From: a virus
Virus record (IMG/VR): IMGVR_UViG_3300008266_000354
Span: 1-28,460 of that record
DNA: 28,460 nt
Strand: one strand, 5' to 3'
Shown here: one piece after another, positions 20,260 through 28,326 of the stretch
How positions within the stretch are numbered: the first letter of the stretch is position 1
Layout: the number at the start of each line of letters is the position of its first letter
Position numbers and translations under genes: made by a program
The notes under the pieces: generated by a model
Seen by the model: the letters and a program-made list of their open reading frames with translations, nothing else
The model's database searches: none
Told to the model about the DNA's origin: nothing

Positions 20260-21141
20260 TTAGGCGGTCTTGATGCGCTTAAGGCTGGTAGCGCGACCGA
20301 CACCGAAGCCGGCGCGAATGCTCGCCGTGAAGCGAACGATACCATCCGTTCCCTGAGACTTGAGAACCTGGACAGAGAGGCCAGAAGCGTCAGCAGCCTG
20401 GGAGACTTCGCCGGGGAACATCGAAGCGTTAGGGAGGGAGAAGCCGGCAACGATCGCGTCCGCGCCCATCGCGAAGCCGCCGAGGTTTTCGGAGTTAGCC
20501 GGGAGATCGGTGAACTCGTAGATATTGAAGCCGACAACCTGACCGAGAACGCCGGTAGAAACCAGCGGGCCAGCAGCGCCAGCGCCGTTGAACGAACCGC
20601 TGGTAAGGGTGGCATCCTTGCGGATAGCGCCAGCGTAAGCGCCGGAGAGGATAAGGGAGCGAGGATCGCCGGCCTTAGCATCGTTCAGATCGGTGTTCAG
20701 ATCGACAACCTGGGCGTAGTTGAAGTTAGCAGCGGTGATAACTTCGTTAGCGGAATAGTTAGCGTTCAGGATGAGCGCGCCCATTTCAGCGTGAACCTTC
20801 TTAACCAGGGCGTTGATCGCTTCAGGGACGAAGGCGTTGACCATATAGGCTTCGCCGTATTCGCTGATTTCGTCAGGCGAAAAAGCCTTCGTAGAATGAA
20901 GGTGCTTAAGCGTGACAGTAGCAGCCGAGAGGTTGGCATCATCGGCTTCGTGATAGCCGCCGTTAGCCTTGGAGTATTCCTTAGCAGCGCCGCCAGAGAC
21001 GAGCGAAACCTGCATCGTCTTACCGGTGGCGGTCGGGGTGAGGTTGGTAGAAACGGCGGAAAGGATAGCGAGACGACCGCGAAGGCCGGCAAGCACCTGT
21101 TCAGCCAGGACATTGGGCGAAGCCGCAATAGTGTTGGACAT
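20260..21141 (-). CDS. major capsid protein, 293 aa
   Basis: Position after protease and scaffold candidate, length, and composition (few Cys, many Ala/Gly, P-D-E-I-S-E-Y-G-E-A-Y-M-V near 89-101 and V-G-F-N-I-Y-E-F-T-D-L-P near 204-215) fit an HK97-fold capsid protein of the P22-coat/gp5-like group. Codons differ from the neighbours: more CTC/CTT Leu, CGT Arg, TCC Ser and GGT Gly, the pattern of very highly expressed genes. Its leader is an unbroken CU-rich tract, and a strong terminator follows. The scaffold-like gene lies upstream, so no N-terminal delta domain is needed. Confidence 0.85.
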   Translation of the reverse strand: MSNTIAASPNVLAEQVLAGLRGRLAILSAVSTNLTPTATGKTMQVSLVSGGAAKEYSKANGGYHEADDANLSAATVTLKHLHSTKAFSPDEISEYGEAYMVNAFVPEAINALVKKVHAEMGALILNANYSANEVITAANFNYAQVVDLNTDLNDAKAGDPRSLILSGAYAGAIRKDATLTSGSFNGAGAAGPLVSTGVLGQVVGFNIYEFTDLPANSENLGGFAMGADAIVAGFSLPNASMFPGEVSQAADASGLSVQVLKSQGTDGIVRFTASIRAGFGVGRATSLKRIKTA

Positions 21142-21179
21142 AGGAGTTAGGAGTTAGGGAGAGAGGGAAAGGGAAAGCC
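21142..21179 (-). promoter_or_regulatory. polypyrimidine leader of the capsid gene
   Basis: The mRNA upstream of the capsid ATG is almost entirely C and U (CTTTCCCTTTCCCTCTCTCC then CTAACTCCTAACTCCT). It has no purine-rich SD. Being the longest such tract in front of the most expressed gene, it suggests the tract itself promotes initiation, perhaps by ribosomal protein S1 or a host factor. Confidence 0.55.
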
Positions 21180-21626
21180 TTAGCGCGTGGCGGTAAGGAT
21201 CGCGCGATGCGCGGCGAAGAAAGCGGACTTATCAGGGCCGGGCTTCATACCGAGGAAAGCCTTTCGGATTTCTTCGGCGCTGGCCTGCGTGTCGGCCTTG
21301 CCTTCGTCAGCCGGCGAAAGGGCGGCGGGCTTGCAGCCGACAGAAGCGGCAATCTTCGCGGCTTCTTTGCTGGCGCTAACCTGGCCCTGCATCGCGGCTT
21401 CGATCTGCTTAAGCAGTTCGGCCTTATCGGATTCAAGGGCGGTAAGCGCGGCCTTGGCTTCGGTCAGCGCAAGGTTAGCGGCTTCGGCTTCGGCCTTGAC
21501 GGAAGCCAGGGCGGAATCGCTATCGGAAACCAACTTTTCAAAGTTGGCCTGCAGGTCGCAGCGTTCGGCGATAGCAGCGCTAAGTTCGGCCTGGGCCTTA
21601 AGGAACTGTTCTTCGATGGAAGCCAT
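21180..21626 (-). CDS. coiled-coil scaffold candidate, 148 aa
   Basis: Residues 1-90 form a long coiled coil (Q-F-L-K-A-Q-A-E-L-S-A-A-I, then L-E-S-D-K-A-E-L-L-K-Q-I) followed by a small alpha region ending K-S-A-F-F-A-A-H-R. Location between prohead protease and capsid protein and this fold fit an assembly scaffold of the gpNu3 or GPO kind. A decoration protein is less likely given the helix content. The start is preceded by GCAAAGTT. Confidence 0.65.
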   Translation of the reverse strand: MASIEEQFLKAQAELSAAIAERCDLQANFEKLVSDSDSALASVKAEAEAANLALTEAKAALTALESDKAELLKQIEAAMQGQVSASKEAAKIAASVGCKPAALSPADEGKADTQASAEEIRKAFLGMKPGPDKSAFFAAHRAILTATR

Positions 21627-21647
21627 AACTTTGCGGGTTCGGTCAAA

Positions 21648-22481
21648 TTAAACCCTGCGCTTCGCGGCCTGCGGCTGCGCGGCAGCCTGGGGAACGCCGG
21701 CTTCAAGGGAAGCCAGCAAGGCCTTAAGGGTCGGCGCGCTGCCGGTAGCAAGGCCTTTAGCGATCGCGACTTTGCCCTGCATCGATTGGCCCTGCATATC
21801 CTCATCTTTAACCAGGCTGCGCTTAAGGCGAACGGCAGCCTTAAAATCGGCGGCGATCGCGTTGACTTCGGCCTGTAGGTAGCCGGCCTGTTCTTCGGTC
21901 AGGGACAGCCCAGGGATTCCCATCCCCTTAAGCGGGCCGCTGCTGATCACAACGGGCTTGATGCCGGCGGCTTCGGCGGCTGCGCTTTGATCCATATAAG
22001 CGAGATAGATCCCGATTGAACCTACGGAAGCGCTACCCGATACCAGAAGCCGGTCGCTAGCCGAGGCGATCCAATAGGCCGCGCTGTTCATAGAACCAGA
22101 AGAATAGGCGATCGTTTCAATTCCCAGGCCGCGAATCTTATCGGCTAGTTCTTCGACCCCTTCGGTCGTGCCGCCGTCAGAATTGATATCGAAAAGAATC
22201 CGCGCAGGATTCGCGGCAACGGCTTCGTCAATCCAATCGTTAACCTGGTCAACATCGGTAGCGCCTAGGCGTTCGATAGGGGAAAGGCTGCGCCCGATCA
22301 TCCCGACAATCGGAATGACATAGGTAGAACCGACCTGGTAAGGCTTGGGCGAAGGGCCGAAGAACTGCGCCAGGATATCCGTAAGCCCGTGTTTCTTTAC
22401 GGCTTCAATATGGCTTTCCGCGATAGAGTAATCTACCAGGAACGGGCGGCCTGAATTAATCGCTTTGATAAGGGAACGCAT
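21648..22481 (-). CDS. S49-family prohead protease (lambda gpC-like), 277 aa
   Basis: The ClpP/SppA fold is clear: I-N-S-D-G-G at 100-104, nucleophile Ser133 in S-M-N-S-A-A-Y-W, and general-base Lys185 in S-G-P-L-K-G. It would cleave scaffold and portal or capsid parts during prohead maturation. I take the ATG at 22481 (leader CTAACTTT), four bases after the portal stop; the open frame up to 22775 is a shadow of the portal gene. There is no long C-terminal scaffold extension, consistent with a separate scaffold gene. Confidence 0.85.
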   Translation of the reverse strand: MRSLIKAINSGRPFLVDYSIAESHIEAVKKHGLTDILAQFFGPSPKPYQVGSTYVIPIVGMIGRSLSPIERLGATDVDQVNDWIDEAVAANPARILFDINSDGGTTEGVEELADKIRGLGIETIAYSSGSMNSAAYWIASASDRLLVSGSASVGSIGIYLAYMDQSAAAEAAGIKPVVISSGPLKGMGIPGLSLTEEQAGYLQAEVNAIAADFKAAVRLKRSLVKDEDMQGQSMQGKVAIAKGLATGSAPTLKALLASLEAGVPQAAAQPQAAKRRV

Positions 22482-22485
22482 AAAG

Positions 22486-23973
22486 TTAGGCGGCGGGCTG
22501 ATCGGTAGGCTGCGAAGGATCGATTCCTTCCATCGCGACTTCGGCGGCGGTCGGCTTGCCTTCGCCTTCCTGCAGCCAATTAAAGCCGGGCTTATATAGC
22601 GTCCAGGTCGGGATTCCTTCGGCCTTCGCCAATTCAAAGATAAACTTAAAATCTTTCGCGCGCTTAACCATTTCGCTGCGCATATCCAGGCCGCGCTGCG
22701 CGTAGAGTTCGGACATAGACAAAAGGCCGAGTTCGACATCGGCGCGATCGTTCGCGGCTTCGCGGCCCGCGTCAACAGTCAGGCGCTTGGGAGTAGTCCA
22801 AGAAACATTAGCCCAATCTCCTTCGGGAACTTCGCCCTGGGAAACGGCCCACCCCATACAGAAGCCCCAAACCTTTTGGCATAGTTTATCGATCGCTACC
22901 GATTGCCAGCGGCTAAATACCCGGTCGGCCTTCGCGGTAATCAACCGAACGCCGCTGCCCGAAATCGCGGAGGGATCGCCGACAAACTCATAAGGCAAAG
23001 TTCCGCGCAGAATATCGGCCTGGACAGATTTAAGGAATCCGGCGAACACCGGCGAAGGGCGGTTTGATGCCAGCGAACTTAGGCTTTCGCCGGGTTCTAA
23101 AGCCAGCAGTTTGCCGCCCATCCTGGACGCGACAGATTCAAGGTTCGCGCTGCCGCTGCCTTCTAGTTCGGCCTTCATATCCTGAGGAATGAATCCGCCG
23201 TTGCGGTGCAGGACGCGCGTAACATCGGCATCGTTGCGAACCGCCAGCATCTCCAGGCGCAACAGTTCATCTTCGGTTTGGATATCGTTCCAGGAATGCT
23301 GCAGGATCGGAAGCCCGCGCGAACCGCTGGCCCAATCCATTTCGGCGATATGGCAGACAGAAGCGGCAGGATAGAACGCGCTGCTGTTATCGCCCTGAAT
23401 GATATTATATCCGACAAGCCGGCCCTTGCTATCGAACTGCACCCCGTCAGCCATACCGGCAGGAACGGGCTTGCCGATCGGATTGCCCACGCGGTGAGCC
23501 TCTACGACCTGCAGGCGCGGGCGGCCTTCATCGATTGCCAGGATAACGAAACAATCCCCATCGCGGAGCGCTGCCCTTAGGGTGATTCGCTGAATATCGT
23601 AGAACGAAAAGCGCCCGCATACGGAGGCTTCGGCAGCCCAGGCTTTGAACCAGGCTTCATAGGCCGCGCCTACATCGGCTTCGGCTGCGCCGCTTTGCGG
23701 CGTGATTCCGTCCCCGATACAGTAAAGCGTATAGTCGTTGAACACCTGGCGCACCAGGCCGAAGTTCCTTTCGCCGTAGCGAATCCGCTTAATCATTTCC
23801 AAGCGATCGCTTGGCTGGTAATCAACGGAGAAATCGGCGGCCTGCCCGTAGATCGTGGCGCGGTTGGAACTGAATCCAACCGAACTGAACGATTGGCTGC
23901 CGGCAGCCTGCGGCTTAAGCGGCTGCTGGGCAGCGGCAGGCTTCAGGTTTTTCGCTACGGATTTCTTAGGCAT
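22486..23973 (-). CDS. portal protein, lambda gpB family, 495 aa
   Basis: The sequence has the lambda-type portal pattern: R-Y-G-E-R-N-F-G-L-V-R near 65-75, a middle section with R-A-A-L-R-D-G-D-C-F-V-I and P-A-A-S-V-C-H-I-A-E-M-D, and a D-I-L-R-G-T-L-P-Y-E-F-V-G-D-P-S-A region near 330-350. The dodecamer forms the DNA channel and docks terminase. The order large terminase, gpW-like, portal, protease copies lambda. The leader has AACTTT-ATG. The proline/alanine-rich N-terminus is likely disordered. Confidence 0.88.
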   Translation of the reverse strand: MPKKSVAKNLKPAAAQQPLKPQAAGSQSFSSVGFSSNRATIYGQAADFSVDYQPSDRLEMIKRIRYGERNFGLVRQVFNDYTLYCIGDGITPQSGAAEADVGAAYEAWFKAWAAEASVCGRFSFYDIQRITLRAALRDGDCFVILAIDEGRPRLQVVEAHRVGNPIGKPVPAGMADGVQFDSKGRLVGYNIIQGDNSSAFYPAASVCHIAEMDWASGSRGLPILQHSWNDIQTEDELLRLEMLAVRNDADVTRVLHRNGGFIPQDMKAELEGSGSANLESVASRMGGKLLALEPGESLSSLASNRPSPVFAGFLKSVQADILRGTLPYEFVGDPSAISGSGVRLITAKADRVFSRWQSVAIDKLCQKVWGFCMGWAVSQGEVPEGDWANVSWTTPKRLTVDAGREAANDRADVELGLLSMSELYAQRGLDMRSEMVKRAKDFKFIFELAKAEGIPTWTLYKPGFNWLQEGEGKPTAAEVAMEGIDPSQPTDQPAA

Positions 23974-23978
23974 AAAGT

Positions 23979-24239
23979 TCAGTCCTGGTAATTAGTCCAA
24001 TCGGTTCGGATAACGCGCGCTTGCGGCTGTCCATAAACCCCAGGGTTAAGAAGTTGCAGCGCATACATCGCTTCGGAAAGCCGATCGCGGGCCGGCATCG
24101 TTACCTGCTTCCCGACCGAACTGCCGCTGTCGGAATAGTTCGTCATAACTACGCCGCTGGTAACTTCAGCCAAAGCCTTTGCTTTGATTGCCAATAGTTC
24201 CGCTTCAGTTAGCCCGATGAATACGCCGCTGATTGCCAT
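23979..24239 (-). CDS. gpW-like head-tail joining protein, 86 aa
   Basis: Starting at the ATG at 24239 it begins M-A-I-S-G-V-F-I-G-L-T-E-A-E-L-L-A-I-K-A-K-A-L-A, the helix seen at the start of gpW proteins, followed by Y-S-D-S-G-S-S-V-G and a C-terminal helix. Lambda W also lies between A and B. Monomers attach beneath the portal after packaging. The frame extends to 24290 but that part lies in a gap with other structure. Confidence 0.75.
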   Translation of the reverse strand: MAISGVFIGLTEAELLAIKAKALAEVTSGVVMTNYSDSGSSVGKQVTMPARDRLSEAMYALQLLNPGVYGQPQARVIRTDWTNYQD

Positions 24240-24350
24240 ACGATTGCGGCTCAGGTCAAATAATTGGGCGGCTGCTGGCCCAGCCCACAACCCAGGCGAT
24301 CGACCAGCGCCCAGAAACTAAACCAGCAGCCGTTACCTTTGCGTTGTGCG
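24240..24350. other. 111-bp gap with an inverted repeat before the gpW-like gene
   Basis: GGCTGCTGG at 24270-24278 is repeated inverted as CCAGCAGCC at 24323-24331, with GGCGATCG and CAGCGCCC between them. It could form a large stem-loop in the transcript between terminase and gpW. A TTTGACC word lies at 24260-24254 just before the start. No proper promoter spacing is seen. It may adjust expression between the low-level terminase and the structural genes. Confidence 0.5.
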
Positions 24351-26195
24351 TCAACTGTTCCCATTGTCAACGGCAGGCTGCGCCGCGATCGCGTCCGGCG
24401 TTTCGGTTGCTTCGCGTCCGATCACTCCCCAGCGAACCGCCAGGACAAGCCCCATAAGTGCGCAGTCGAAGGCGTGATTCCCGATCTGTCGGTTTGATTC
24501 GGGAAGAATCCAGATAGGCTTACCGCTGCGGCTGTCGGTGATCCTTACTTCGCTGGTTAACTGTTTTACATATTCTTCGGAAACATCGCGGGCGTATGTA
24601 TGCAGCCGGCGGTTGCGCAGGCCCGCCAGGAAATCCTTAGATGCAAGGTTTGAATAAACGATGAGTTCCGCGCGCTCCCTCAGGCCAGGGACAATAATCC
24701 TTTGCTTATCGGAATAGAATCTGCGGGTAGTTTTACCCTGACCATCGGCAACCGCGAAATCATTCTGGCCCGAACCGCGTAGCGCCTTCCATCCGCGTTT
24801 AGCCGTTTGCCCATATACCTCTTGCGTATTATCGCCGCTATCGACTCCGACCAGGGCGCGCGAAACCTGATGCGCCTTTGCCAGATCGTCTAGGCCGTTC
24901 CAGGTTTCAATCCGACCGAACCAGCGTAGCCGGCTGCTGCCGTTCCTGGCCCAACTGCGAACCTCTGCCCAGAAGTAGCCGCGCTGACAATCGATAGCCA
25001 GCGTTCGGAACGGAACGGAATGTTCAGGGATTCCCAGGCTGCTATCGGTGATCTTCGCGGTGGGCGTAATCCAGGCTTCATTCTGCCAAGTATCAGCCAG
25101 GCCATAATCGCCGGCTTCGACTAGCGCCGCCATCGTGCCGCCTTCCTCCGACCAGGGCTGCGCGAGTCGCTTCTGTTTCCATATGCGCCTAGGTTCTTCA
25201 TCGCCGTAGGCATCGAACGCTTCTTTCGCTTTTAGCATCTTTGCGCCCTCCTTTCCGAACGAAGAATTAATAAGGCAGTTCCAATGCAGCCCGACAGTTC
25301 CCCAGGTTGCGCCCTGGTTCGTAGCCTTGAAACCAGCGCCGCGCTTAGGATCGTTCGCTTCGGCCCGAACGCCTGGGCTGTCCTTAAGCCGAACGCGGCA
25401 GGCGCAGCATTCGTAAGTCGTGCCGGCTTCTACCTTATTCAAATCCCATATCCCATTTACCTTAGCGTCCTCTGGATAACGAACGAACTCCCAGCGATAG
25501 GGTTGCAAATGCCCGCAGGCCGGGCAGGCCATATGCCACTCCCTTTGATCTGATGCCTGGTATAGCGCGCTAAACTCATCGCCGGTTCTGCCGCCCTGGC
25601 CCATATAGATTGCGCGGCCTAGCCAACTGAAAGCCTGCAGGCGCGCAGCCGCTTCTGCCAAGTGACCGCGCGGCGCTAGCCAGGCTTCATCGACTATAAC
25701 AGTTCGCAGCGAAAGGCGCTGTAAGTTGTTCTCATTCCATATGCCGCGACAGTAAACAGTTACCCCGTTCTTAAAGTCAGCGGTCGTAGATTTATCGTTG
25801 TCCCCATCGGATAGCAAAGCCTGAACCGGCGGGCATTGTTTCCAAAGCGGGCGAACATAGCGAAGAAAGAAATCCTTAGCCTCAGGATCGTTAGCCTGTA
25901 GGGTCATCATAGGCCCAGGCGCGTTGACGATCTGCCAGGCCATATAGACGCGCTGCAGCAGGGATTTGCCCGACTGAGTAGCCGCCAGAATTACGGCGGT
26001 CTTAGTCTCAGGATCGCAAAGGATTCTTAAGGCTTCCGCCAGCCAGGGCGTTCGGGCTAGGGACAGCCGCCCGCGAACCGGCGAATCGGGAACTTCCAAT
26101 ATATTACCTTCGGCCCATTCTACGGGATCGCCGGAATAGTTCGGCCTAACGACCGCCTGCGCGGCAGCCAGAATAGCAGCCTGCTGTTCGGTCAT
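24351..26195 (-). CDS. terminase large subunit, lambda gpA family, 614 aa
   Basis: Walker A A-T-Q-S-G-K-S at 72-78; Walker B V-I-V-D-E at 166-170. A zinc-finger-like pair C-P-A-C (224-227) and C-C-A-C (263-266) is typical of GpA terminases. Nuclease acids appear in L-A-I-D-C-Q-R (about 403), G-V-D-S-G-D (about 452) and H-A-F-D-C-A-L (about 585). It packages DNA and cuts at cos. Start ATGA overlaps the upstream stop, indicating coupling. GpA-type enzymes make 5' staggered cos cuts, in agreement with the 12-base terminal repeat. Confidence 0.92.
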   Translation of the reverse strand: MTEQQAAILAAAQAVVRPNYSGDPVEWAEGNILEVPDSPVRGRLSLARTPWLAEALRILCDPETKTAVILAATQSGKSLLQRVYMAWQIVNAPGPMMTLQANDPEAKDFFLRYVRPLWKQCPPVQALLSDGDNDKSTTADFKNGVTVYCRGIWNENNLQRLSLRTVIVDEAWLAPRGHLAEAAARLQAFSWLGRAIYMGQGGRTGDEFSALYQASDQREWHMACPACGHLQPYRWEFVRYPEDAKVNGIWDLNKVEAGTTYECCACRVRLKDSPGVRAEANDPKRGAGFKATNQGATWGTVGLHWNCLINSSFGKEGAKMLKAKEAFDAYGDEEPRRIWKQKRLAQPWSEEGGTMAALVEAGDYGLADTWQNEAWITPTAKITDSSLGIPEHSVPFRTLAIDCQRGYFWAEVRSWARNGSSRLRWFGRIETWNGLDDLAKAHQVSRALVGVDSGDNTQEVYGQTAKRGWKALRGSGQNDFAVADGQGKTTRRFYSDKQRIIVPGLRERAELIVYSNLASKDFLAGLRNRRLHTYARDVSEEYVKQLTSEVRITDSRSGKPIWILPESNRQIGNHAFDCALMGLVLAVRWGVIGREATETPDAIAAQPAVDNGNS

Positions 26196-26695
26196 TTGCG
26201 GCGCTGCTTATGCAGCCTGTCCAGGTCGGCCTTGCGGAAATGCTGCGCCGGCTTCGTGCAGCCGATGTTCGCGGCGATGCGGAACATTCGCGGTTTAAGT
26301 TTATGCCGCTGCGCCATTAGATGAACCGCCTGGATTGTCAGGCCGATGCGGTTGGCATAGTCGCGCATTGAAACCCAGCCCTTCGGGATTCGGTCAATGC
26401 CTTCGGCCTGCATCGACTGGCGCGCAGCCAAGGGATCGGTGAACCGCCGCGAAGGCCGGTAGATATAGGCCAGCCCGTGTTTGCCGTTTTCGTGCAGCGT
26501 ATGCATAACCTTGCGCTCCAGATATCCGCGATCGAACAACCGCTTCGCCAGGTTGCTGGTAGAGTTCAGGGTTAGCAGCCGAAAGATTCGCCGCAGTTCG
26601 TGCAGGTCGAACCAGCCTTCGGGCTTCTGATCTCTGCCCGTAAGCGCAGCCAGAAGGATAGTTAGGCCTTTCTTCATTTGCGCTTCGGTTGCCAT
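26192..26695 (-). CDS. two-HTH DNA-binding protein in terminase module, 167 aa
   Basis: Residues about 27-65 look like a winged helix (F-D-L-H-E-L-R-R-I, S-N-L-A-K-R-L-F-D-R-G-Y-L). Residues about 106-135 form an HTH (W-V-S-M-R-D-Y-A-N-R-I-G-L-T-I-Q-A-V-H). The C-terminus is very basic. It is coupled to the large terminase (ATGA) and overlaps the phosphoesterase by 22 bases. It could bind cos as an accessory terminase factor or regulate the module; the Nu1-like gene is the better small terminase. Confidence 0.7.
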   Translation of the reverse strand: MATEAQMKKGLTILLAALTGRDQKPEGWFDLHELRRIFRLLTLNSTSNLAKRLFDRGYLERKVMHTLHENGKHGLAYIYRPSRRFTDPLAARQSMQAEGIDRIPKGWVSMRDYANRIGLTIQAVHLMAQRHKLKPRMFRIAANIGCTKPAQHFRKADLDRLHKQRRK

Positions 26696-27441
26696 AGTTT
26701 GAAATCCGTTTGAAAGAACCAGCGATCGCCGACCTTATGGCATAGCCAGATTTTCCAATCGTTGCCCTGAACCCAGCCGGCAACCCAGCCGCTACCCCAG
26801 CGGCTAGTTCCCAAGCGGGCCGTAGCGTAGCCTGGTTCTTTGTCGCATAGGCAGCCGGCGCTGAAAGCCTGCCCGCCTTTGTCGCGCTGAAGCGCTACGG
26901 ATTCTAAACGATGGATATGCCCGCAGACCATCGCGCCGCCGGCCTGGGCGTAATGCTGGCCCTGCAGCGTTACCGCGTTCAGCCCGTGGGCGTAGCCGTG
27001 AACGAACGCGATCGGCCCTAGCCGGAATACGCCGCGCGAATAGTGGTAGGGAAGTATCTTCTTAGCGCCGGCCTGGCGGGCTTCGCGGTTGATGCGGTCT
27101 TTGATATCCTGGCAGTAGTCGCGGATCAGCGCGCTGGAACTTGAACTGATAAGCCGATCTAACCTGTGTTCGTGATTACCCCATAAATAAACATCGGGTT
27201 TATATGCCCGCAAGAAATCGATGCCCTGGGCCAGATCGTCAGCCAGGCTTTCGCCGCTTTCCGCATCGCCAGAACCGATGCCCTGGCGCAGCGCGCGCAG
27301 GTCGAAGGCATCGCCTAAATGTATTTTGATATCAGGGGAATATTCGGCGCAGTAGGCCAGCAGCGCAGCGATGCTTTCCCCGTCCCCGTGATCCCCGTGA
27401 TTATCGCCGCAGGCAACGAACTTGATTAGTTTCTGGCTCAT
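26674..27441 (-). CDS. calcineurin-like metallophosphoesterase, 255 aa
   Basis: All five motifs are present: D-N-H (13-15), G-D-A-F-D (43-47), G-N-H-E (88-91), H148 in V-H-G-Y, and G-H-I-H (174-177), which bind two metals. Members remove phosphate from proteins or cleave nucleic acids or cyclic nucleotides. It is coupled (ATGA) to the coiled-coil gene upstream and sits inside the terminase module. A function in end-processing or in countering a nucleotide-signal defence is imaginable; the sequence shows only the fold. Confidence 0.85.
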   Translation of the reverse strand: MSQKLIKFVACGDNHGDHGDGESIAALLAYCAEYSPDIKIHLGDAFDLRALRQGIGSGDAESGESLADDLAQGIDFLRAYKPDVYLWGNHEHRLDRLISSSSSALIRDYCQDIKDRINREARQAGAKKILPYHYSRGVFRLGPIAFVHGYAHGLNAVTLQGQHYAQAGGAMVCGHIHRLESVALQRDKGGQAFSAGCLCDKEPGYATARLGTSRWGSGWVAGWVQGNDWKIWLCHKVGDRWFFQTDFKLWQPKRK

Positions 27442-27749
27442 AGTTTCTTCGCGGCTTCCCAGGCTAAAACTTCAGGGTGTTCGTTACTCATATCCATTAG
27501 GTTGTTAAGATCGTTGACCAGGGTAACTAGATTATCGCCGGCATCGCGAAGCCGTTTGTTCTCTGCCTTTAGTTTCTTAATATGATCCTTCGCAAGTTCA
27601 GCGGCGTAGAGGTAGGCGGTCAGCGGATCGGGCTGCTGCTTAAGTTCCGCGACCTGCGCCTGCAGTTCCGCAATCTCTTTGTTACAAGCGGCAACCGCCT
27701 GATCGGCGATATGCAGCGGGATCGTTCGTTGTTTGTTTAGTTCGCTCAT
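27438..27749 (-). CDS. coiled-coil protein, 103 aa
   Basis: A nearly continuous coiled coil (A-A-C-N-K-E-I-A-E-L-Q-A-Q-V-A-E-L-K and H-I-K-K-L-K-A-E-N-K-R-L-R) with a shorter C-terminal tail. It lies four bases after the small terminase and overlaps the phosphoesterase (ATGA). The leader is AACTTT-ATG. It might dimerise with either neighbour. No family is recognised. Confidence 0.6.
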   Translation of the reverse strand: MSELNKQRTIPLHIADQAVAACNKEIAELQAQVAELKQQPDPLTAYLYAAELAKDHIKKLKAENKRLRDAGDNLVTLVNDLNNLMDMSNEHPEVLAWEAAKKL

Positions 27750-27753
27750 AAAG

Positions 27754-28326
27754 TTAACGGGCTAGTTCCTCCCTGATCTGCCGCGTCCATTTCTCCAGAA
27801 CCTTGATCGCGGTTTCTGGCCTGTCCCCGTTGCAGGCTTCGGCGCAATCCAGCGGCAACTTATCCAGGCGCGAAACTACCTTCGCAGTCCAATCGGATAT
27901 AATGGATTCGGCTTCGGATAGTTTGATATAGGTTCGGGCTTCCAGGGCGCGCCTGACTTCTTCGGCTTCCAGGGCTATCAGGGTTTTCAGCGATTGGTTA
28001 TAGGCTGTCTGCAGCCGCGCCTGATTGTTATTCCCTTCTTCGATTGCAGCCAGGTAAACATCGCGCGCCCGCTGCACAAGCCGCCGGTGCTGTTCCAGCG
28101 CGCCGCCCAGGCTGTTATCGGTCAGGCCTTCGATATTGTCAGGCCGCGCGGTCGGGATCGGCGCAGGCTTCGTTCGGCCCGCAGCCCGTTCGGCGCGCCA
28201 GGCCTTCGCCGCTTCAATGCTAGCGTTCGGCATTCCCTCTTGCGCTAACTTCGCGACATAGCCTTTAGACAAGTTCAGCGCGGCGGCTAATTGTTTCTGC
28301 GTTACCTTGGTAGGTTGATTGGTCAT
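27754..28326 (-). CDS. terminase small subunit, Nu1-like, 190 aa
   Basis: The N-terminus (V-T-Q-K-Q-L-A-A-A-L-N-L-S-K-G-Y-V-A-K-L, then G-M-P) is the Nu1-type winged HTH that binds cosB. A linker follows, then a long helix (A-L-E-A-E-E-V-R-R-A-L-E-A-R) and the D-W-T-A-K-V-V-S-R-L-D-K-L-P segment found in Nu1/DUF1441-like proteins. It recognises cos and recruits the large subunit. It starts 122 bases from the terminal repeat, a spacing like lambda, and overlaps the HTH gene's stop codon. Confidence 0.8.
   Translation of the reverse strand: MTNQPTKVTQKQLAAALNLSKGYVAKLAQEGMPNASIEAAKAWRAERAAGRTKPAPIPTARPDNIEGLTDNSLGGALEQHRRLVQRARDVYLAAIEEGNNNQARLQTAYNQSLKTLIALEAEEVRRALEARTYIKLSEAESIISDWTAKVVSRLDKLPLDCAEACNGDRPETAIKVLEKWTRQIREELAR

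Noticed and set aside
21207-21878. Long plus-strand frame (223 codons) opposite scaffold and protease genes
   Set aside because: It spans two recognised minus-strand genes and has low-complexity Gly/Leu/Arg composition without motifs.
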